Shown: piece after piece, positions 9,009-17,451 of the stretch
Position numbering within the stretch: the stretch's first letter is position 1
How the letters are laid out: every line of letters begins with the position of its first letter
DNA from: an uncultured bacterium
GTDB lineage: Bacteria > Verrucomicrobiota > Kiritimatiellia > RFP12 > UBA1067
DNA: 39,238 bases
NCBI GenBank assembly: GCA_902799955.1
Contig: CADCCQ010000017.1
Coordinates: 1-39,238 of the forward strand
Reading direction: 5' to 3'
The notes under the pieces: model-generated
Told to the model about the DNA's origin: nothing
Database searches by the model: none
Seen by the model: only the letters and a program-made list of their open reading frames with translations
Made by a program: the position numbers and the translations under genes

Positions 9009-10571
9009 TCATTCGCCGACGGCGGCGCGGTACCTCGCGGCCCTGGCGTCGCGCCCGGCAGCGCCGTCGCCGTCCTCGCAGTCGAAGCCCTTGCGGTACT
9101 TCAGGACGTCCTTGCCGCGCTCGACCGGGTAGCTCGCGCCGCCGTACGACCCCTTCTCGGCCTTGAACCGCTCCAGTACGTCATACAGGGCCTTCGTGTC
9201 GTAGCCGAGCGTCTTGGAAAGCTGCACGGAGCGCCAGTCGGCCTGGCTCTCCAGCTCCACGCCGTAGCCGTTGCGGATGGAAGTGGTGAGCTTGCCGAAC
9301 AGTTCATCGGCGAGCGAGACGAGCTGCTGCTTGAGAGCGTCCGTCGCCTCGGTGTCCGTGCCCGACTTCGCGTTGACGGAGTCCGTCGCCACCTCCTTCA
9401 TCAGGGAGAACAGCTTGAGCACGCTCTCCTTGCCGACGGACTTCATGCCGTGGCGGAGCTCCATGTGGCCCATCTCGTGCCCGAGGATCGCGGCGAGTTC
9501 GTCCTCGTCCTTGAGGAACTTGAGCATCCCGGTGGTGACGAACACAAAGCCGCCCGGGACGGCGAACGCGTTTACCTCGTCGGACTTGACCGTGAGGAAC
9601 ATATAGCCGTGGTACGGCATCGGGTCGTTGGATGCGGCGGCGAGCGTCGCGCCGAGCGTGCGGACGTACTCGCTCCTCTTGTCGTCCTGCGGCAGGACGG
9701 GATACAGCGGGAGTATGCGCGAGGCGACGACGCAGCCGAGCTGGTATTCCTGCACGGGGCCGACCTCGCTGTAGAGCATCTTGGACGCGGCCTTCCCTGC
9801 GGACGCCGCCACCCCGGCGAGCTTGTCGTCGCCGGCCGCCTCCCCGACGACCTTCGACGCGAACCCGAGGCCGCCCGCGGCCGCCTTGCGCGCGCCAGAC
9901 GAGAACCCTCCGAAGAAGCCGGAGCCCTCGGACTCGATCTCCTTCAGCTTGCGCGGGTCCTTCCTGTCGAGCCCGCCGGCAGACATGAACGACGCGACCT
10001 CGCCGTCGGAGACCTCCTTGCGCGCGGCGATCACCTTGGCGACCGCCGCCGGATCCGCCTTGGCGGACGCCTTGCCGCTTCCAGCGGCGCCGCGCATGGC
10101 GACCATCGCGCCCTCCTCCGACTCAGAGAAGCCGCGCATCGACGCGAGGGCGACGTCGTTCTCGGACTCGGAGAAGCCCCTCTTCGCGACGAGCGTCCCG
10201 TCTGCGGAAATCGACTCATTGGGGTTCTGGTTCTTCATCAGCCACTCGCTTGCGATGGACGGGAACGGCAGATAGCCCTTCTCGCCGCCGGCCTTGACCT
10301 TGACCCAGAGCGGGATGAGCGTCTCGGGGAACTTGTCCTTGTCGCCATCGAACGGAACCGCGTAGCGGCACAGCTCGACGACCTCGGCCGCGTCGTTGTA
10401 CTTGAGCGTCGCCACGGCCTTCGAGAGGCCGTTCGGCTTCTTGCGAAGGACGAGAGTCTCGGTCGACACCCGCCACGTCTCGCCCACCTTGGGGTCTTCC
10501 GCAAACACACTTGACGCCACCGCGACTGCGGCGACGGCCGTGCACACGCCTTTCAGCATCGTCGTCTTCAT
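9009..10571 (-). CDS. secreted M48-family zinc metalloprotease with SH3-like N-terminal domain
   Basis: 520 residues from the ATG at 10571, chosen because GGAGAAG lies just upstream and a signal peptide follows at once (MKTTMLKGVCTAVAAVAVAS...VFA). Residues about 25-115 look like a bacterial SH3 domain (VLRKKPNGLSKAVATL). A Ser/Gly/Ala-rich linker holds repeated RGFSESE motifs. The M48 peptidase domain occupies about 255-500, with the zinc motif HEMGH (about 360) in ILGHEMGHMELRHG and the third-ligand motif ELESQADW about 75 residues later. M48 proteases of the BepA/YcaL/LoiP type act in envelope protein quality control, often with TPR partners; here the next gene encodes a TPR protein. The substrate is unknown. 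Confidence 0.9.
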   Translation of the reverse strand: MKTTMLKGVCTAVAAVAVASSVFAEDPKVGETWRVSTETLVLRKKPNGLSKAVATLKYNDAAEVVELCRYAVPFDGDKDKFPETLIPLWVKVKAGGEKGYLPFPSIASEWLMKNQNPNESISADGTLVAKRGFSESENDVALASMRGFSESEEGAMVAMRGAAGSGKASAKADPAAVAKVIAARKEVSDGEVASFMSAGGLDRKDPRKLKEIESEGSGFFGGFSSGARKAAAGGLGFASKVVGEAAGDDKLAGVAASAGKAASKMLYSEVGPVQEYQLGCVVASRILPLYPVLPQDDKRSEYVRTLGATLAAASNDPMPYHGYMFLTVKSDEVNAFAVPGGFVFVTTGMLKFLKDEDELAAILGHEMGHMELRHGMKSVGKESVLKLFSLMKEVATDSVNAKSGTDTEATDALKQQLVSLADELFGKLTTSIRNGYGVELESQADWRSVQLSKTLGYDTKALYDVLERFKAEKGSYGGASYPVERGKDVLKYRKGFDCEDGDGAAGRDARAARYRAAVGE

Positions 10572-10625
10572 GTTGCTTCTCCTTATTTGTCTGTCTTGTG
10601 TTTCGTTCAATCGGTTCAACATTCT

Positions 10626-11471
10626 CTAGAGCTCCAGCGTCCTGCGGCGGCACGCCCAGCACATGTAGGCGACCGTCACGAAGAAGCTCGCAGGGACACG
10701 CGGACGCGACGCCAGCTTCACGCCGAGCAAAGTAGTCCGGCCGCCGAGGCCCATCGGGCCGATGCCGAGCGAATTCGCCTCGGCGAGGAGCGTCCGCTCA
10801 AGCTTCGCGAGCGCCGGCACGGGCGAGCGGTCGCCCAGCGGGCGCAACAGCTGTTCCTTCGCCGTCTCGAATCCGGTGGCGCGGTCGCCGCCTACGCACA
10901 CGCCGAGGATGCCGGGGGCGCATCCGTAGCCCCGGGCGGCGGCGACGGCGTCCAGCACGCAGCGCCTCACGCCCGCGAGGTCGCGTCCCGCGCCAAGCGC
11001 CGCGTCGGGCAGCGAGTACTGGCGCGACATGTTCTCGGATCCGCCGCCCTTCATCAGCAGAGTGACCGAGGGGCGCGACGACGGATCCGACGGCGGACGG
11101 TAGTGGACCACCGGCGCGCCGTCGCAGACGTTGTCGTCGTACGAGCGCCCGTCGACGGAGTCAATGCAGTTCTTGCGCAGCAGCCCCTTCTTCGTAGCCA
11201 TGCGCACGGCCTCCTCGACGGCCCTGCGCGTGACGCGCCGGCGGAGACGGTCGTCCACGAAGAACGTAAGCGTCCCGGTGTCCTGGCAGAGCGGCGTCCC
11301 CGCCGCCCTGGCCATTGCGCAGTTGGCGAGCACCGTCTTCAGCACGACCTCCGCACCGGAGCCGCGCGCCTCCTTCCTGCGGGCGGACGCCAGCGCCCGT
11401 TCGACGTCCTCCGGAAGAGAGGAGCTCGTCTCGGCTATGAGGCCGCAGATGGCGTCTGCGACGCGGGACAT
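10626..11471 (-). CDS. class I fumarase / L(+)-tartrate dehydratase alpha subunit
   Basis: 281 residues matching the alpha (iron-sulphur) subunit of two-subunit class I hydro-lyases such as TtdA and the N-terminal half of FumA. PLCQDTG (Cys62), KGGGSENMS (141-149) and GCAPGILGVCVGGD (Cys184, Cys192) are the family signatures; the cysteines are the likely 4Fe-4S ligands. These enzymes add or remove water from fumarate/malate or tartrate. The beta subunit, normally the next gene or fused, is not next to it: the downstream gene is the M48 protease. The gene starts 12 bases after the DUF1080 gene, so it belongs to the same transcript. Whether it acts on fumarate, tartrate or another hydroxy acid cannot be told from sequence. 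Confidence 0.85.
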   Translation of the reverse strand: MSRVADAICGLIAETSSSLPEDVERALASARRKEARGSGAEVVLKTVLANCAMARAAGTPLCQDTGTLTFFVDDRLRRRVTRRAVEEAVRMATKKGLLRKNCIDSVDGRSYDDNVCDGAPVVHYRPPSDPSSRPSVTLLMKGGGSENMSRQYSLPDAALGAGRDLAGVRRCVLDAVAAARGYGCAPGILGVCVGGDRATGFETAKEQLLRPLGDRSPVPALAKLERTLLAEANSLGIGPMGLGGRTTLLGVKLASRPRVPASFFVTVAYMCWACRRRTLEL

Positions 11472-11483
11472 CCAGTGCGCCTC

Positions 11484-12674
11484 CTACTTCATCTTGCCGA
11501 GAAGCGCGGCGACCTCGTTGCCCTTCTTCACGAGGCCTGCGGCGGAGAGGTATCCGTAGTACGTGTTGAGGTCGCCCTTCGAGATGCCGGCCTTCCCGGG
11601 GAGGTCCCTTGCGGAGAGGCCCTTGGCTACGGAGAGGAACTCGCGCTCCAGCGCGGCGGCGCGCGCGAGGCGGGCGGGAGTCGGATCGTAGGTCGCCACG
11701 CGCCACGCCTCCAGGAGCTTGCGGCCTACCTTGGCCGAGCCCCACTTCGCGTCGAACTCCGCGTCAAGCCTCGCGGCGGTCGCCCTGCGCTGCTCCAGGA
11801 CCTTGGACTCGTCGGCGTAGTAGTTCCCGTGCGTGACGTTCGCGCACTGCGGAGGGATCTCGCGAATCCAGATGTTACGGTAGTGGACGGGGTTGCCGTG
11901 GTCCTGCAGACCGATCGGGCCCTTCGTAGAGGGCGACTTCGGGTAGGACGTGCGGCGGCGGTAGAGGGTCGGGCCGTCGAGCTTCCAGCCGTCCTGGACG
12001 AGCACGCCGTTGAAGAGCACGGTCACGGTCGCGGGGGCCTTGACGGAGCCGTCCGCGTTCAGAATCGGGGCGTGGAAGATGATGTCGTAGGTGTTGAACA
12101 CGCCAGGCGCGCGGGTCGGGTTCACGGCGGGCGGGTTCTGCCCGTACACCGCGCCGGCCTGTCCGTCGGAGTAGTTCGGGTTGGGGTTGGGGTTCTTGTC
12201 GGGGTCGGTCTCGTAGGAGTCGAGAACCTGGATCTCGTAGTCGCCCATGAGGAACACGCCCGAGTTGCCGCGGCCCTGCCCGAAGCCGGAGACCTTCGTC
12301 GGCGCGGCCCATTCGACGTGCAGCTGGCAGTCGGCGAACTTCCTCTTCGTGAAGACGCTACCCGCGCCGCGCACGGAGATCAGCTCGCCGTTCGGGTCGA
12401 GGGTCCAGCGCGTCGGCTTGCCGCGGCCGTCGCACCAGTTGTCCGCGAGCGACTTCGCCGTGCCGTCGAAGAGGACGATGGCGTCGGACGGCGGCTTCGC
12501 GCCGTCGGCGGTGATCTTCTTCACGCCGGGGCGGTAGTCGTCGTGGACGGCCCACGCGTGCCTGGCGTCCGCCGGCGCCCCAAGCCAGTCCGCGGCGGCC
12601 ACCAGCGACGCCAGCGCGGCCGCGCCGCACAGGACCGCGCGATTGCAAGAAACCCTCTGTCTGCTCTTTGACAT
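11484..12674 (-). CDS. secreted 3-keto-disaccharide hydrolase family protein (DUF1080)
   Basis: 396 residues with an N-terminal signal sequence (CNRAVLCGAAALASLVAAA). Residues about 60-285 form the DUF1080 (PF06439) jelly-roll domain: AIVLFDGTAKSLADNW, FADCQLHVEWAAP, RGNSGVFLMGDYEIQVLDSY, GPIGLQDHGNPVHYRNIWIR. This family is very abundant in Verrucomicrobia and Planctomycetes; members hydrolyse 3-keto-glycosides or bind sugars. The last 110 residues are an extra helical segment. AGGAGG precedes the ATG, and a promoter lies about 60 bases upstream. It heads the five-gene minus-strand cluster. Substrate is inferred only from family. Confidence 0.88.
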   Translation of the reverse strand: MSKSRQRVSCNRAVLCGAAALASLVAAADWLGAPADARHAWAVHDDYRPGVKKITADGAKPPSDAIVLFDGTAKSLADNWCDGRGKPTRWTLDPNGELISVRGAGSVFTKRKFADCQLHVEWAAPTKVSGFGQGRGNSGVFLMGDYEIQVLDSYETDPDKNPNPNPNYSDGQAGAVYGQNPPAVNPTRAPGVFNTYDIIFHAPILNADGSVKAPATVTVLFNGVLVQDGWKLDGPTLYRRRTSYPKSPSTKGPIGLQDHGNPVHYRNIWIREIPPQCANVTHGNYYADESKVLEQRRATAARLDAEFDAKWGSAKVGRKLLEAWRVATYDPTPARLARAAALEREFLSVAKGLSARDLPGKAGISKGDLNTYYGYLSAAGLVKKGNEVAALLGKMK

Positions 12675-12730
12675 GCTCTTTCCTCCTGATGTCTTTTTTG
12701 TGTATACAGTTGTGTTTGCCTTTAGCTAGT

Positions 12731-12759
12731 ATAATACCACATTCTCGCGTAGAGGGCAA
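12731..12759 (-). promoter_or_regulatory. sigma70-type promoter of the DUF1080-GH106 cluster
   Basis: Read on the minus strand, TTGCCC (12754-12759) and TATTAT (12731-12736) are 17 bases apart, 57 bases ahead of the ATG at 12674. The next four genes follow with gaps of 12-54 bases and no obvious promoter. Confidence 0.55.
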
Positions 12760-12821
12760 GATTGAAATTCATTCAAGGTTGAAAACGGGCGCATCTCTAT
12801 AATTCGCCGCCTCGTCTTCTG

Positions 12822-12975
12822 TTGATTGGAAACAACTATTTGAAACAACTTCATTTTACGGCGGGCAACAGCCCGCCGATTCAAGAACGCCGTGTAGTTA
12901 CACGGCGAGAAGAAAAAATTGTTTTGCAAGTTGTTTCAGTTGTTTCAAAATATGCGCGGATGAAAAATGCAGATA
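12822..12975 (+). repeat. two-stem interspersed repeat, copy A
   Basis: Begins near GGAAACAACTAT and contains stem 1 GGCGGGC-AACA-GCCCGCC (12860-12877) and stem 2 CGCCGTGT-AGTT-ACACGGCG (12888-12907), followed by GAGAAGAAAAAATTG and GTTGTTTCAGTTGTTTC. Copy B is at about 35206-35330 and a partial copy C lies inverted at 16809-16885. In stem 2, copies A and B differ by a paired change (GTGT/ACAC versus GCGT/ACGC), which keeps the stem. Confidence 0.75.
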
Positions 12976-12981
12976 TGACCA

Positions 12982-13010
12982 TTGAAAACATCGGCGGTTT
13001 ATGTTATACT
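12982..13010 (+). promoter_or_regulatory. sigma70-type promoter of the ankyrin lipoprotein gene
   Basis: TTGAAA (12982-12987) and TATACT (13005-13010) are 17 bases apart. The in-frame ATG at 13001 lies inside this promoter, which argues that the true start is the downstream ATG at 13100. Confidence 0.6.
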
Positions 13011-13099
13011 TCAAGATATATGCAAAATGCACGGAGAAAGAGCCCCGCCCTGCTCCCCCTCCGCAAGTCCAAACCAAGGGCAAATTGGAGAATGTGAAA

Positions 13100-16000
13100 A
13101 TGAAGAGACAGCTGTTCGTGCCCGTCCTGGTGCTCGCCGTCGTCATCATCGGATGCAAGACGGAGCTGCTCGACACCGCGGGCAATCCGGTGCTGGACGC
13201 ATCCGGCAACCCGATGATGCTGCCGGAATCCGCGCATAAGAGGCTCAAGAGGGTGACTCCCAACACGCAGAGGGAAATCTACTCGGCCATCTCTTCCGCC
13301 GCGAACAAGGGTGCATGGGCCGAGGTCGCCAACTTCAAGCTTCCCGACAACCGCATCAAGTTCCTCATCGGCCCCACCGCAACGCAGGAGGAATTCGACG
13401 CCCTGAAGATACTCGCGGGGATAATGGCAAACAAATACAGGACCGAGGTGGTGTATCCCGCGCACCTCGAAACGGACAAGAACGAGCTGGCAGACTCCGT
13501 GGCGCTGCTCCTAAGCGGCAACGACGAAAGCAAGTTCGCGAAGGCGAGCGATCTCATCGTCAACGTAAAGAAGACCGGCATTCCCGAGATCGACGCGCCA
13601 CTGGCCAAGTACGCCGCCGACCTGAACAAAAGGCAGATCGCCCCGGCATTGGCAATGGACATCGTCGGCAGGAAAGTGAAGCCGCGCATCAAGGAATTCC
13701 TGGCGAAGGGGCAGTTTGACCAGGCCAGGGAAACGCTCCTGCGCGCCACGACGACTGACAACGCGGAGGCGAACGCCCTGGTCCGGCTGTTCACGGTCGA
13801 GACGCTGCTCGCCGAGGTGAACCCCGCCGAATGGGCTTACATCGAGGCCGAGCTCAACTCCAAGACCGCGGAGTTCGTGAAGGCCAAGAAGTTCGACGAG
13901 GCGATCGCGTGGCTCAAGGGGTACAGGCGCGTGCGCACGCACTCCATCAAGCTCGACGGCAAGCAGAAGGCAATCGAGGCCGAGCTGGTCAAGATCGGCG
14001 TTGAAGACGAGAACATGAAGCCCATCCTCGACGCGACGGGCGCCCTGGTAGGCAAGGTCGAGAAGATCCTCAACACGCTCGACGACACGACCAACACCGT
14101 GTCCGCCGCCGACGGCAAGACGGCCACGGGCGGCGCCCCCGACCTGGACGCCTACAAAAGCGAGCTGGAGACCTACCGCCAGGCGCTTCTGCGCTGCAAC
14201 TGCACCGAGGACGAAGCGAATGGCATCGTGGACAAGTTCCGCAAAGACGTCGATCCGCTGCTGGAGGCCGTCTCCAAGGCCGCGGCGAAGGGAGCCGGCA
14301 AAACCGGGGAGAAGGCCCCGATGGGCACGGGTACGATCAACTCGCGCATCGACAAGATGACGGCGAGGCTGTTGAAGGACGTCAAGGCAAAGAAGGCCGC
14401 GCATCTCGTCGCATTCCGCAAGGCCAACGTCAAGACCATGACCGAAAAGATGGTCGCGGAGATGAAGAAGTGCGTCGCCGAAGGGAAGTTCGAGAAGGCG
14501 CGCGAGGCGTTCTGGAAGGCGACGTCCACCAAGGACGTCGACATGAACAACCTCCTTCGCAAGCCAGGCGTGGAGCTTATGCTGACGCTCGTCAACCCGA
14601 AGCACTGGGCCGCCATCGAGAAGGAGTTCGCCGACAAGGCCAGCGAGGCACGGAAGAACGCGAAGTACGGCGACGCGATCGCGTGGGCCGAGGCGTACCC
14701 CGCCGTCCGGACCTACACCGGGGACGCCGACGCGAAGCTCGACGACATGAAGGATGCGCTCGCCGAGATGGGCGTCGCCGGCGACAAGATACAGCCGGTG
14801 ATCGACGAGACGCAGAAGGCGGAAGCCGAGGCCGCCCGCATCGCAGGCAACGTCGACAAGATGTCCAAGACGAAGGATGGCAACAAGGGCCTCCCGCTTG
14901 GCGAGTACGACAAGCTGATTGCCTCGTACCGCGCCGCGCTTGTCCGCAAAGGCTGCCCGGAGAAGGTCGCCAACGAACTCGTCGCCAAGTTCAAGGCAAA
15001 GGTCTCGCCGTACGTCGGGGCCATCGCCGGCGGAGCAAAGAATGCCTCGCCCATGCTCGGCTCCGGCGCCGTGAACAGCCGTCTCGCCAAGCTGCGCGCC
15101 AAGACTGTCAACGAGCTGAAGCCAATGAAATGCAGACATGTGTTCGCGGAGGTCGTGGCGAAGACGGTCGAAGCCGTAGCCAAGGGCAAGTTCAAAGAGG
15201 CCCGCAACGTAGTCCGCAACGTCGCCCCCGTCAAGGACGCCGAGTGGGACGCCAAGATCTACGCGGCGCGCATCGGACTGCTGAACGGCGTGGTGAACCC
15301 CAACCAGTGCGCCGCCCTCCTGAAGGAGATAGACGCCAAGGCCAAGGAGATGTTCGACGCGGAGAAGTACGACGAGTTCACCGAATACGCCAAGAACTAC
15401 GAGTATGTCCACGACACCTACAAGCAGGTAGAGGCCTCGCTCAACCAGCTGAAGGCCGCGATGGCCGGGATGAAGACCGCCGACAAAACCGCCGCCGGCA
15501 GCATCGACGCCCTCTCCGCGAAGGTTCGCGGGATCATGGCGAGGCGCACCGACAAGAACGCGGCGAATGCGGGCGCCTACCGCACGGAGCTTGAAAAGGC
15601 CCTCTCCGAGCTAGAGAAGGCAATCGCGGCAAAATACTACGACTCCAAGGCCGTGGCGGCCATCTGCAGAAAGGACGCCCTGCCGATTGTCGCCAAGGCG
15701 CCTGCGCCGATGACCACCTGGGAGCTCAACGAAGCCCTTCGCGCGCGCCTGGCCCGGCACTGCAAGGAGATCGAGAAGCAGATCGCGGCGCGCGACGCCG
15801 CCAAGGCGGCCGCGGCATACGCGCAACAGCTCGCCGACCTCGACGCCGAGGTTTCGTTCGACTCGCAGGTCACGATGGCCGAGAACGCCATAACCAGGCA
15901 GCTCGGCGCGAGCGGCCCCGAGGCCGACCAGAACGTGAACGCGCTCCTCGGCGAATACGCCCGCACGATGCGCCTGCTGAAGCTTGAAAAGAAGGTCACG

Positions 16001-16732
16001 CCCGACCAGGCGACGACAATGCTGCTCGGCGGCACCTACCTCGACCAGCCAACCGTGGTCTCCAAGGCCCTGGAGCTCGGCGCGGAGGTCAACGGCGTCT
16101 CCGACCGCGACCCGCTCAGGCGCACAGCCCTTCTGCTGGCCATCCAGACCGGACACACCTCGCTGCTGAAGCAGCTCGCCGCCGCCAATGCCGAGTTCAC
16201 CGTTGCCGACGCCGAGGGCGACACCGCGCTCCACTACGCCGTGCGCAGCGGCAACCTCTCCGTCATCAAGGCCATGCTCGCCAAGAACGACGTGAACAAA
16301 ACCAACAAGGCCGGCGAGACCGCGCTCTTCATCGCGGTGCGCAGGAACCAGAAGCCCCTCGTCTCCGCGCTCATAAAGGCAAATGCGGACGTCAAGCTGA
16401 GCAACGCAAATTCCCTTACCGCGATGGACGCGGCCTGCATCGCGGGCAGCCGCGACGTGCTGGACGTCCTGGCGGACGCCAAGGCCGAGTTCGGCCCCGC
16501 GCAGCTTGCGCTTGCCGCGGGATACGACCGCCTCGCCGTCGCGCAGTGGCTCGTCGGCAAGGGCGTCGACGTCAACGCCCCCGGCGTGATGGGCGCCACC
16601 AGGTGCGGCACTTCGACGCAGCGCTACCTCGCCCAGGAGGGAGGCACCCCCAGGATCTGCAATGACGAATCCTGCGAATACTGCAAGAGGATCAAGGCTC
16701 CCAAGGCGCCAGAGGCACCCGAGGCGAAATAA
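13100..16732 (+). CDS. large lipoprotein with three homologous segments and ankyrin repeats
   Basis: 1210 residues from the ATG at 13100, which has GGAG nine bases upstream and opens a lipoprotein signal (MKRQLFVPVLVLAVVIIGC). Three homologous helical segments follow: cores at about 203 (GQFDQARETLLRATTTD), 461 (GKFEKAREAFWKATSTKD) and 695 (GKFKEARNVVRNVAPVKD), each followed by a VNP(x)2(W/C)A(x)6-E motif and spaced about 235-260 residues apart, with linkers alike in all three (for example LVRKGCPEKVANELV). I do not recognise these segments as a named domain. From about 962 to 1167 lie ankyrin-type repeats (GDTALHYAVRSGNLSVIKAML, GETALFIAVRRNQKPLVSALI). The tail has CNDESCEYCKRIKAP, then a short Pro/Ala end. 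Probably a periplasmic or surface scaffold. It is not in an operon. Confidence 0.85.
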   Translation: MKRQLFVPVLVLAVVIIGCKTELLDTAGNPVLDASGNPMMLPESAHKRLKRVTPNTQREIYSAISSAANKGAWAEVANFKLPDNRIKFLIGPTATQEEFDALKILAGIMANKYRTEVVYPAHLETDKNELADSVALLLSGNDESKFAKASDLIVNVKKTGIPEIDAPLAKYAADLNKRQIAPALAMDIVGRKVKPRIKEFLAKGQFDQARETLLRATTTDNAEANALVRLFTVETLLAEVNPAEWAYIEAELNSKTAEFVKAKKFDEAIAWLKGYRRVRTHSIKLDGKQKAIEAELVKIGVEDENMKPILDATGALVGKVEKILNTLDDTTNTVSAADGKTATGGAPDLDAYKSELETYRQALLRCNCTEDEANGIVDKFRKDVDPLLEAVSKAAAKGAGKTGEKAPMGTGTINSRIDKMTARLLKDVKAKKAAHLVAFRKANVKTMTEKMVAEMKKCVAEGKFEKAREAFWKATSTKDVDMNNLLRKPGVELMLTLVNPKHWAAIEKEFADKASEARKNAKYGDAIAWAEAYPAVRTYTGDADAKLDDMKDALAEMGVAGDKIQPVIDETQKAEAEAARIAGNVDKMSKTKDGNKGLPLGEYDKLIASYRAALVRKGCPEKVANELVAKFKAKVSPYVGAIAGGAKNASPMLGSGAVNSRLAKLRAKTVNELKPMKCRHVFAEVVAKTVEAVAKGKFKEARNVVRNVAPVKDAEWDAKIYAARIGLLNGVVNPNQCAALLKEIDAKAKEMFDAEKYDEFTEYAKNYEYVHDTYKQVEASLNQLKAAMAGMKTADKTAAGSIDALSAKVRGIMARRTDKNAANAGAYRTELEKALSELEKAIAAKYYDSKAVAAICRKDALPIVAKAPAPMTTWELNEALRARLARHCKEIEKQIAARDAAKAAAAYAQQLADLDAEVSFDSQVTMAENAITRQLGASGPEADQNVNALLGEYARTMRLLKLEKKVTPDQATTMLLGGTYLDQPTVVSKALELGAEVNGVSDRDPLRRTALLLAIQTGHTSLLKQLAAANAEFTVADAEGDTALHYAVRSGNLSVIKAMLAKNDVNKTNKAGETALFIAVRRNQKPLVSALIKANADVKLSNANSLTAMDAACIAGSRDVLDVLADAKAEFGPAQLALAAGYDRLAVAQWLVGKGVDVNAPGVMGATRCGTSTQRYLAQEGGTPRICNDESCEYCKRIKAPKAPEAPEAK

Positions 16733-16808
16733 AGCGGCCCTTCAAAGTTTTTTGTGGAAGGCGCGGCGCTACGCGCGACCACGAAAAGCATGCAGTTGCG
16801 GTAATGTG

Positions 16809-16885
16809 GAGCGCATCTCCATTTTTCACCCGTGCGTTTTGAGATTGAAAACAACCAGAACAACTTTTTCTTTTCGCCGCGCACG
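16809..16885 (-). repeat. two-stem interspersed repeat, partial copy C
   Basis: On the minus strand it reads GCGCGGCGAAAAGAAAAAG, then GTTGTTCTGGTTGTTTTC, then ACGGGTGAAAAATGGAGATG. The first two parts match the tails of copies A and B; the third matches the sequence after copy A (CGGATGAAAAATGCAGATAT). The stems themselves are mostly lost. Confidence 0.55.
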
Positions 16886-17000
16886 GGGCCTTGCGGGGGC
16901 ATCCTCGCCATTGACATTTTTCTGATTGTCTTCAGAAACATGTCAGATAGCACACTCTTACCGCATGCATCCCAATCGAAATTATGATATACTTTGTCGC

Positions 17001-17165
17001 ATGAAAACTTTTGGGATAAATCCCAAAACAATCACCGAGGCTAACCACCACCAAATACCATCCAGACCATACAACAAAATGACAAAACAGCCCCTTTGGT
17101 ATGGCAAAGAAATGACAAAACCGCCTTTTGAGAATTCACTGCGGAAAATTCCCAAGATAAAATAA
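17001..17165 (+). CDS. doubtful small ORF, 54 codons
   Basis: ATG seven bases after TATACT (16988-16993) without a ribosome binding site, as in a leaderless transcript. The start holds a hairpin TTTTGGGA-TAAA-TCCCAAAA (17009-17028). The peptide (MKTFGINPKTITEANHHQ and on) resembles nothing I know. Its end overlaps sequence related to the 74-base repeat, so it may be a broken gene. Confidence 0.2.
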   Translation: MKTFGINPKTITEANHHQIPSRPYNKMTKQPLWYGKEMTKPPFENSLRKIPKIK

Positions 17166-17208
17166 CCATTAATAACTCTGGATATTATATTCGTTTATGC
17201 GATATAGC

Positions 17209-17244
17209 AAAAGCCCTCGCATGGAGTGTCCCCGCAAGGGCTTT
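17209..17244. terminator. terminator-like hairpin
   Basis: AAAGCCCT (17210-17217) pairs with AGGGCTTT (17237-17244) around a 19-base loop that itself contains the GGAGTGTCCCCGC motif seen elsewhere in the window. No clear gene ends into it. Confidence 0.4.
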
Positions 17245-17392
17245 ACCGCGACGACAGTCGTCTGCGCAACGCACAAGTAGACCTCTCTTTCTCTCAACTC
17301 AATCGCATGCCTGCTTCGTCGTCGACACACGAAGAATCTCAATAAAATTGAAAGTAGCCATTGCAATTGTTCTCATAGGAGAAGAGAAATGA

Positions 17393-17398
17393 TATAAT
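17393..17398 (+). promoter_or_regulatory. -10 element upstream of the DUF4143 relic
   Basis: TATAAT, followed at 17437-17444 by the ribosome binding site AAAGGAGG and a GTG at 17452. A 9-base inverted repeat (ATTGAAAGT near 17347 and ACTTTCAAT near 17404) flanks it. The expression signals are intact although the gene is not. Confidence 0.5.
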
Positions 17399-17451
17399 AT
17401 CACCACTTTCAATTTCTGTGGCAATACACATTTCCCGAAAGGAGGCATACA

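Larger units (their letters stand above)
12675..13099. other. divergent intergenic region
   Basis: Holds a promoter for the minus-strand cluster (12731-12759), a two-stem repeat element (about 12822-12975) and a promoter for the lipoprotein gene (12982-13010). No supported gene is seen in it. Confidence 0.7.
16733..17451. other. gene-poor region with repeat remnants
   Basis: Contains repeat copy C (16809-16885, inverted), a doubtful 54-codon ORF with a -10-like element, a degenerate match to the 74-base repeat around 17125-17160 (TGCGGAAAATTC), a terminator-like hairpin (17209-17244) and the promoter of the DUF4143 relic. Confidence 0.6.

Noticed and set aside
10587..12671. 694-codon plus-strand open frame
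   Set aside because: Covers the fumarase and DUF1080 genes in antisense; no plausible start signals or family motifs.
13511..15412. 633-codon minus-strand open frame
   Set aside because: Antisense shadow of the ankyrin lipoprotein gene.
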